A DNA stretch of 58,433 nt from Ideonella sp. A 288 (lineage in GTDB: Bacteria > Pseudomonadota > Gammaproteobacteria > Burkholderiales > Burkholderiaceae_C). Below, in pieces: positions 1-9,100 of this stretch. Under the pieces are notes generated by a model that was not told the DNA's origin, did not search any database, and saw nothing but the letters and a program-made list of their open reading frames with translations. Made by a program: the position numbers and the translations under genes. The stretch spans positions 14,611 to 73,043 of the forward strand of contig NZ_MWLO01000112.1 in assembly GCF_002198735.1 (NCBI RefSeq), written 5' to 3'. The first letter of the stretch is position 1. Every line of letters starts with the position of its first letter.

Positions 1-138
1 ACCGACTGGCTCGACGGCGGAGATGGCAGCGACACCTACGCCTTCGGCCTGGGTGTCGTTCTGCTCGATCAGGTCCAGCCCGCCGCCCAGGCCGAAGGCG
101 TAGGTGTCGCTGCCATCTCCGCCGTCGAGCCAGTCGGT
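1..138. repeat. Perfect 53-bp inverted repeat at the window edge
   Basis: Bases 1-53 are the exact reverse complement of bases 86-138, separated by a 32-base loop. Read from the minus strand, the 86-138 arm encodes normal RTX sequence (TDWLDGGDGSDTYAFGLG). The 1-53 arm read in the same frame gives QAEGVGVAAISAVEPVG, which does not look like RTX. The most likely explanation is a fold-back at a contig end; a genuine palindrome is possible. Confidence 0.9.
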
Positions 139-3100
139 GCCGGGGCCGCCCAGCAGCGTGTCGTTGCCCGCGCCGCCGAGCAGGCTGTCGGCGCCGCCGG
201 CGCCGTCCAGGCTGTCGTTGCCGGCACCACCGTCCAGCGTGTCGCCATCGGCACCGCCGACCAGCGTGTCCGCGCCGGTGGAGCCGATGCTGGCGATCAG
301 GCTGGCCAGCGTGACGACGGGCGCCGCGCCGAACTGAACGCGTTCGACGGTGGACACCAGCACGCTGCCGTCGTTGCCGGCGAAGCGCGCCTGCGTGGCG
401 CTGGGGCGGGTGATGGTGTAGTCCGCCGCGTTGCCGGGCAACTGCAACAGGTCGTCGCCCAGGCCGCCGTCGACCGTGTCGGCGCCGTCGCTGGCCACGA
501 TGGTGTCGTCGCCCGCTGCGCCGCCGATCGAGTTGTTGCCGGTGTGGCCGCGCAGTGTGTTCGGCAGCCCGTTGCCGGTGAGGTTGACGATCAGGGGGGT
601 GGCGGCGAACACCTGGGCGTTCTCGATGCCGGTCGGCAGCAGGTAGGTGCCGCCCGCTGTCGGCTCGAACCGGACCAGGTCCACGCCGTCGCTGCCCAGG
701 GCGGTCTCGTTCACCACCTCGGTGGGCAGGTTGATCACGTAGGTGTCGTCGCCCGCGCCGCCGGCCAGATTGTCGGCGCCCGGGCCACCGTCGAGCGTGT
801 CGTTGCCGGCGCCACCGGTCAGCGCGTTGGCGGCGGCGTTGCCGACCAGGTGGTTGGGCAGCGCATTGCCGTTGAGGCCCACGGCCAGGGCCGGTGCCGC
901 GGTGACGGTGCCGTCCTCGACGTTCGGCGGCAGGGTGTAGCTGCCAACGGCGGCAAAGCGCACGTCGACCCGGTCGGTGCCGTCGTCGAGGGCCTCGACC
1001 ACCACGTCGGCCGGCACGTCGACCTCGAACGCGTCATCGCCGGGGCCGCCGACGAGGCTGTCCACGCCGGCACCGCCGATCAGCGTGTCGTCACCAGCCA
1101 GGCCCAGCAGCGTGTCGTTGCCGGCCAGGCCGTCCAGCGCATCGGGGCCGGCCGTGCCGTTGATCAGATCGGCATTGGGGCTGGCGGTGTTGAGCCACAG
1201 CGCCGCGATGTCGCGCACGCCGTCGTCGAAGGCCACGCGCTCCACGTTGCGCAGCGTGAAGACCTGCGAGGCGCCGGTGAGCACGGTGTCGGTGGCCGTG
1301 GGGCGCGACACCGCGTAGGCTGCCAGGTTGCCAGGCATGACGGCGGTGTCGAGCGCGCCGGCGCCGCCATCGGCGGTGTCGTTGCCGTCGCCGCCGCGCA
1401 GGTCGAGCGTGTCGTCACCAGCGTCGCCCAGCAGGCTGTCGGTACCGCCTTCGCCGGCCAGGCTGTCGTTGCCGTCGCCGCCGGCCAGGGTGTCGTTGCC
1501 CGGGCCGCCGAGCAGGGTGTCGGCACCGAGCGCACCGCCCAAGCTGTTGGCGCCGGCGCCGCCTGTCAGGTGGTTGTCCAGCGCATTGCCGGTCTGGTTG
1601 ATGGCCAGGGCGGTCTGGTCGATTGCCCGTTCGAGATTCGGTGCCAGCACGTAGGTGCCGGCCGCGGTGAACTGGATCAGGGCGAGGTCTATGCCGCCGT
1701 CGACGGCCTCTGTGACCACGTCGGCGGGCACGCTGAGCTGGTACTGGTCGTTGCCCGCGCCGCCGACCATCGTGTCGATGCCGGCCCCGCCGTTGAGCGT
1801 GTCCAGGCCCTCGCCGCCGACGAGGCTGTTGTTGCCGGCGCTGCCTTGCAGCAGGTTGTTCCTCGCATTGCCCGTGACGTGCACGGCCAGGGCGGGGCCC
1901 GCGGTGATGACCGCGAATTCGACCTCGGCGGACAGCACGTAGGTGCCCGCCGCGGTGAAGGCCACCTGCACGAGATCGTCGCCGCCGCCCGCGGCCTCGA
2001 CGATCACGTCGCCGGGCACGTCGACGTTGTAGACGTCGGCGTCGGCGCCACCGACCAGGCTGTCCACGCCGAGGCCGCCGATCAGCAGGTCGGCCCCTTC
2101 GCCGCCGATCAGCGTGTCGTTGCCCGCGCTGCCCAGCAGGGTGTCGTTGCCGGCCAGGCCGTCGAGGCTGTCGTTGCCGGGCAGGCCGTCGATCGAGTCG
2201 GGGCCGGGGGTGCCGGTGAGGGTGTCGTCGAAGGCGCTGGCCAGGTTCACGACCAGCTCGGCGAAGGTCCGCGTGCCGTCGCTGAACTGCACCTGCTCGA
2301 CGCTGCGCAGCCACAGCTGCTCGCCGGTGGCGGCGCGGTTGAGGAACACCTCGTCGGCGGCCACGCCCCGGCTGCGGCTGTAGTCGGCCCGGGCCCCGGG
2401 CACGATGGCGGTGTCGATGTCTGCGCCACCGTCCAGGCTGTCCGTGGCGCCCGCGCTGCCGCCGCCGATCAGGGTGTCATTGCCCGCGCCGCCGGTCAGC
2501 GCGTTGGTCCCGGCGTTGCCCCACAGCACGTTGTCCAGCCCATTGCCGGTGAGGTGGCCGGCCACGCTGCCACTGGGACGCAGGTCGGCCTCGTCGACGC
2601 CCGCCGGCAGCACGTAGGTGCCGGCCGCGGCCAGGGTCAGTTCGACCCGGTCGTGGCCGTCGCTGCCAACGGCGGTTTCGTTCACCACGTCGGCCACCGT
2701 GTTCAGGCGATAGGTGTCGTCTCCGGCACCGCCGGCCAGGGTGTCGATGCCGGCACCGCCGTCGAGTGTGTCCCCGCCCGCGGCGCCCTGCAGGCTGTTG
2801 CCGAGCGCGTTGCCGATGAGCAGATTGTTCAGGCCGTTGCCAGTGAGGTTCACCGCCGCGGTGGACGTGACGGTCGCGCTTTCCACCTGGTCGGGCAGCG
2901 CATAGGTGCCGGCCAGTGCGAAGCCGACCTCTACCCGGTCGGCGCCGGTGCCGAGTCCGGCGTTCTCCACCACCTGATCGGCCAGCACGTCAATGCGGAA
3001 CACGTCGTCGCCTTTGCCGCCGACCAGCGTGTCGACGCCGGGGCCGCCGATCAGCGTGTCGTTGCCGCCCAGGCCGGTGATGCTGTCGTTGCCGGCCAGG

Positions 3101-6100
3101 CCGTCGAGCAGGTTGGCGTTGTCGTCGCCGATCAGTGCGTCGGGGCCGGTGGTGGCCGGCAGGCCGAGCAGGAAGGCGATGCTGCGCTGGCCGTCGGCAA
3201 AGCCCGCGATCTCGACGTTGCGCACGGTGAGGGTCTGGCCGCTGGCGGCGCGCGTGAGCAGCAGGTCGGTGCCGTTCAGCAGCGCCATGCCGTAGTCGGC
3301 CAGCGGAAAGGGCAGCACCAGCAGGTCGATGTCGGCGCCGCCATCGAGGGTGTCGTTGCCACTGTCGGCGCGGAAGGTGTCGTTGCCAGCGCCTCCAGCC
3401 AGGCTGTCGTCGCCCGAGCCGCCATCCAGGCCATTGGCCAAGCCGTCGCCGGTGAGCGTGTCGTTGCCCTTGCCGCCCCGCAGCGCCTCGATGCCGGACA
3501 ACGAGTCGGTGTCGCCGTCGCTGAGCGCCACGCCGGTGGCCAGGTTGGCATTGACGGCGTTGCCGTAGATGACCAGGTCGAAGCCGGTGCCACCGACCAG
3601 CGTGTCGTTGCCCGTGCTGCCATCGAGCGTGTCGTCGCTCGCGCCGCCATTGATCGAATCGGCGCCGCCACCACCCCAGAGGTAGTTGGCGACATCCGAG
3701 CCGGTGAGGGTGTCGTTGAAGTTCGAGCCGTGGGCGTACTCGATGCCAGCCAGCGTGTCGACGTCGGTGCCGCTGGTGGCAAGGCCGGTGGCCAGGTTGA
3801 GGGCCACCGCACTGGAGGCATCGTAGTAGAACGCCTGGTCGATGCCGCCCCCGCCGTCGAGCAGGTCGCTGCCCGGACCGCCGGTGAGGAACTCCGGGCC
3901 GTTGCCGCCGCGCACGGTGTCGTTGCCGGTGCCGCCGTCGAGGTTGGCGAAGCCGGCTCCGCCGCTGATCGAATCGTCGCCGCCGTTGCCGAACAGCGCC
4001 ACGCCGTCGGCGCTGCCCACCAGGGTGTCGCCGAAGCCCGAGCCCTGGACCGTCTCGATGCCCACCAGCGTGTCGGTGCCGGCCGCGCCGGCGACCACGC
4101 CAGCGCCGCCGTCGAAGGCCACCGGGCCGGGTGCCTCGCGATAGTCGGCCTGATCGGCATCGTCGCCACCGTCGAGCCTGTCGTTGCCTGGGCCGCCCAC
4201 GAGGGTGTCGTTGCCCGCGCCGCCGGCCAGGGTCTCGCCCGCAGCGCCGCCGGTGAGGCGGTTGTTCAGCGCGTTGCCGGTGAGGTTCACCGCCACGGCC
4301 GCGACCACGCTGGCGTCCTCCACGTGGGCCGGCAGGGCATAGGTGCCGGCCAGCACGAAGTCGACCTCGACACGGTCGACGCCTTCGTCGGGCGCCTCGA
4401 CCACCGCATCGGCCGGCACGTCGACGCGGAACACGTCGTTGCCGGGGCCGCCGACCAGCGAATCGATGCCGGGCCCGCCGATCAGCGTGTCGTCGCCGGC
4501 GAGCCCGGTGAGGGTGTCGTTGCCGGCCAGGCCGTCCAGGACGTTGGCGTTGTCGTCGCCCACCAGGTTGTCGGGGCCGCTGGTGGCCGTGGTGCCGAGC
4601 AGGAAGGCCATGCTGCGCAGGCCGTCGGAAAAGTTGACCTGCTCGACATTGCGCACGGTGACGGCCTGGCCGTTGGCCGTGCGCGTGAAGAGCACGTCGG
4701 TGGCGTTGGGCAGGCTGATGGCGTAGTCGGCCATTGCAGAGCCCAGCACCAGCACATCGGTGTCGGCACCGCCGTCGACGGTGTCGTTGTCGGCGTCGGC
4801 GTGCAGGGTGTCATTGCCCTTGCCGCCGACCAGACTGTCGTTGCCCTTGCCGCCGATCAGCCGGTTGTCGAGCCCGTCGCCGGTGAGGGTGTCGTTGCCC
4901 TTGCCTCCCTGCAGCGCCTCGATACCGCTCAACGAATCGGTCTCGGCGCCACTGGTGGCCAGGCCGCTGGCCAGGCTGGCGTTCACCGTGCCGCTGAAAT
5001 TGGCCATGTCGAAGCCATCGCCACCGATCAGCGTGTCGTTGCCGCTGCTGCCCTCGAGTGTGTCGTTGCCCGTGCCGCCGCTGATCGAGTCGGCACCGCT
5101 GGAGCCGTAGAGGTAGTTGGCGCCGTCGTTGCCGACGAGGGTGTCGTCCTGCACCGTGCCATGCAGGTTGTCGATGCCCACCAGTGTGTCGACATCGGCA
5201 CCTGCCGAGGCCAGGCCGGTGGCCAGGCTGGCGAAGACCGCCGCACCGGCGTCGAAGAAGTCGGCCGAGTCGATGCCGCCACCGGCGCCGCCGTCGAGCA
5301 GGTCGCTGCCCGGTCCGCCGGACATGAAGTCCGATCCGGTGCCGCCGCGCAGCGTATCGATGCCGTCGCCGCCCTTGAACTCGCTGGCCGTGTCGGCGCC
5401 GGTGATCGAATCGTTGCCGCCGCCACCGTACAGCGCGGTGATGGTGGCACTGCCGACCAGCACGTCGGCGAAGGCCGAGCCCTGGACGACTTCGATGCCC
5501 ACCAGCGTGTCGGTGCCGGCCGCGCCCGTGACCACGCCGGTGGCCCCGGCCAGGGTCACCGGGCCGGCCGCGTCGCCATAGTCGGCCAGGTCGTATTCGT
5601 TGCCGCCGTCGAGGCGGTCATTGCCTGTGCCGCCCGCCAGCGTGTCGTTGCCCGCGCCGCCAGACAATGTGTCGGCCGCGGGGCCGCCGGACATCTGGTT
5701 GCTCGACGCATTTCCGGTGAGGGTGACGGCCAGCAGGCCGGCATGGCTGACCCGCGCGTTCTCCACGCCCGTGGGCAGCGCGTAGCTGCCGGCCACCGCG
5801 AGATTGAGTTCCACGGTGTCGATGCCGTCGCTGCCGGCCGTGGTCTCGTCGACCACGTCGGCCACCACGTTCAGACGATAGGTGTCGTTGCCGGCACCGC
5901 CGGCCAGTGTGTCAGTGCCGGTGCCGCCGTCGAGCGTGTCGTTGCCCGCCGCGCCGACCAGGCTGTTGGCGGCGGCGTTGCCGACCAGCAGGTTGTTCAG
6001 GCCATTGCCGGTGAGGTTCACTGCCGCGGCGGAGGTGACGGTGGCGTTCTCCACCTGGTCCGGCAGCGGGTAGGTGCCGGCCAGCGCGAACCCCACTTCC

Positions 6101-9100
6101 ACCCGGTCGATGCCGCCGCTGGGTACGGCGGTCTCGTCGACCACGTCGGTCGGCACGTCGATGCGGAACACGTCGTCGCCCAAGCCCCCGATCAGTGTGT
6201 CGATGCCGGCGCCGCCGATGAGGGTGTCGTTGCCGCCCAGGCCGCCGATGCTGTCGTTGCCGGCCAGGCCGTCGATCGAGTTGGGGTTGTCATCGCCGAT
6301 CAGGGTGTCGGCGCCTGTGGTGGCAATCGTCGACAGGATCGACGCTGCCGTGCGGGTGCCGTCGACGAAGGCGATCGACTCGACCTCTCGGAGCGTCACA
6401 TTCTGCGATGCGGCCGCGTTGACCAGCAGCAGGTCGGTCGCATTCGGGCGGGTGATCGTGTATGTGGCGAAGTTGGCTGACAGCACCACGGTGTCGATGC
6501 CGGGGCCTCCGATGGCCAGGTCGATGCCGGTGCCGGGGATCAGCTGGTCGTCGCCGTCGCCGCCGCTCAAGGTGTCGTTGCCCGCATCGCCGCTCAGGTT
6601 GTTGGCGGCCGCGTTGCCGGTGAGTGCGTTGTTGAGTGTGTTGCCCGTCAGGTTCACGGCCACGGTGCCGTCGGCCGTCACCGTGGCGTTCTCGACGTTC
6701 AGCGGCAATGTGTAGCTGCCCGCCGAGGACAGGCCGACGTTGGCGAGGTCAGTGCCTTCGCCGATGGCCTCGACCACCGAGTCGGTCGTCAGGTCTATGT
6801 TGAACTGGTCGTTGCCTGGGCCACCCACCAGCGTGTCGGTGCCGCTGCCGCCGATCAGCGTGTCGTTGCCGCCCAGGCCGCTGATGCTGTCGTTGCCGCC
6901 AAGGCCATCGATGAGGTTGGCAGTGGCGTCGCCCACCAGGGTGTCGGGGCCGGCCGTGGGGCCACCAGGCGTCGGTTCCAGTGAGGCGGCCAAACGCGCG
7001 CCGTCGGAGAAAACGATGTTCTCGGCATCGCGGATCGTGACGCTCTGCGATGCCGCGGCACTGACCAGCACCAGGTCGCTTGCATTGGGACGGCTGATGA
7101 CGTAACTGGCGAACGTGGAGCCGAGCACGACGGTGTCGAACCCTGCGCCTCCGATGACCAGGTCGATGCCGGTGCCAGGGGTCAACTGGTCATCACCGTC
7201 CCCGCCATCGAGCGTGTCGTTGCCGGCACCTGCGTCGATGAGGTCGTCGCCGCTGCCGCCGTCGACGGTGTCGTTGCCCAGGCCGGTGTGGATGTCGTCG
7301 TTGCCGTTGCCTGTGGCCAGCAGGTTGCTGATGCTGTCGTTGCCGCTGCCGGTGCTGATGAGCAGCCGCTCCAGGCCCTGGACCGAGACGCCGTTGACGA
7401 CCTGAGGCAATGCGGGATCGTTGGCCCAGACGATGGGCGCGGTGGCGGCCGACCAGTTGGCGTAGAAGGTGTCGTTGCTGCCAGCGCCGCCGTTGTAGCG
7501 GGTGCCGTTCTGGAAGATCAGCAGGTCGTCGTAGATGGTGCCGGTGAGGTTGATCTGGAACTGCTCGATGCCGGTGGCGGTGGTGTCGCCCAGCGAGCCC
7601 AGCACGATGCGGTAACTGGCGTTCGCACCAGCCAGATCCGCGGTGAGCGAGGCATAGGTTGTGCCGAAGCTGCTGCGGAAGCCGCCACCGGCGAAGGCGT
7701 AAGACACGCTGGTGAAGCTGGACGTGGTGAGGTCCATGTCGCCGACCAGCTTGTCGGTGCCCGCTCCACCTTGCACCACGTCGGCACCCTCGGACAGCAC
7801 GATCTGGTCGTCGCCATCACCGGTGTCGATGAGGTCGCCACCACGGCCGCCGTCGACGGTGTCGTTGCCCAGTCCGGTGCGGATGTCGTCGTTGCCGTTG
7901 CCGCCGGCCAGCACGTTGCTGATGTTGTCGTTGCCGCTGCCGGTGCTGATGAGCAGCCGCTCCAGGCCCTGGACCGAGACGCCGTTGACGACCTGAGGCA
8001 ATGCGGGATCGTTGGCCCAGACGATGGGCGTGGGCACGGCTGACCAGTTGGCGTAGAAGGTGTCGTTGGTGCCTGCGCCACCGTTGTAGTGCGTGCCGTT
8101 CTGGAAGATCAGCAGGTCGTCGTAGTTGGTGCCGGTGAGGCTGATCTGGAACTGCTCGATGCCGGTGGCGGTGGTGTCGCCCAGCGAGCCCAGCACGATG
8201 CGGTAGCTGGTGGCTGCACTGGCCAGATCCGTGGTGAGCGAGGCGTAGGTGGTGCCGAAGCTGCTGCGGAAACCGCCTGTGGCGAAGGCGTAGGACACGC
8301 TGGTGAAGCTGGAACTGCTGAGGTCCATGTCGCCGACCAGCTTGTCGGTGCCGGAACCCCCATCGATCAGGTCGCGACCGGTGCTCAACAGGAAACTGTC
8401 ATTGCCTGCCGTGCCGGTCAGCGTGTCGTTGCCGAAGGGCGCCGTGTTCGAGGTCGGTGTCCCGAAGATCCAGTTGCCGCCGAGAGCTCCGGCGTCGCTC
8501 ATGGCGGCGCCGCCGGCTCCATTGACCAACATGCCGTACAGGCCCACGCTCTTCGACAGCGTGAGCCGCTGATCGGTCCCGGCGGGCAGGCTGGCCAGGG
8601 CTGCCTGCAACGAGATCAATGAGATGGGATGGGTGGGATCGCCGATGGGCGCTCCGTTGCGGTCGCGCAGCACGAGCGACTCGACGGCGTTGCCGCTGAG
8701 CGCCTGGCTGGCGATGATGATGCGACCCTCGTCATCGTCCACGAACACCGCGCCCGGGATGTCGAGGTCGATCCAGAGGTCATTGCCCTTCAGCTGGAAC
8801 ACCAGGTCGGACAGGTCGTCCAGCAAGGGGCCGGAGTTCGTGTCGGTGATCTGCAGCACGTCGCTGGCACCACCGAAGTCGAAGACGTAGTAGGTGGGCG
8901 TGTTGGCCGTCGTGCCGAAGTCGTAGTCAACCCGCGACACGGCGTATCGGTCGTTGCCATCGCCGCCGGACAACTGGTCGTTGCCGTCCACCGCGCTGAG
9001 CGTGTCGTCTCCAGTACCGCCGACCAGCGTGTCGGCGCCGGTGCCGCCGTCCAGCGTGTCGGCGCCACCCATGCCGAAAAGGGTGTCGTTGCCGGCGAAG

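Noticed and set aside
544-6480. A 1,978-codon plus-strand open frame
   Set aside because: It is the exact antisense, in register, of the RTX coding frame. Its Gly/Val/Ala/Gln-rich translation is what reversed GGxGxD codons give in high-GC DNA.
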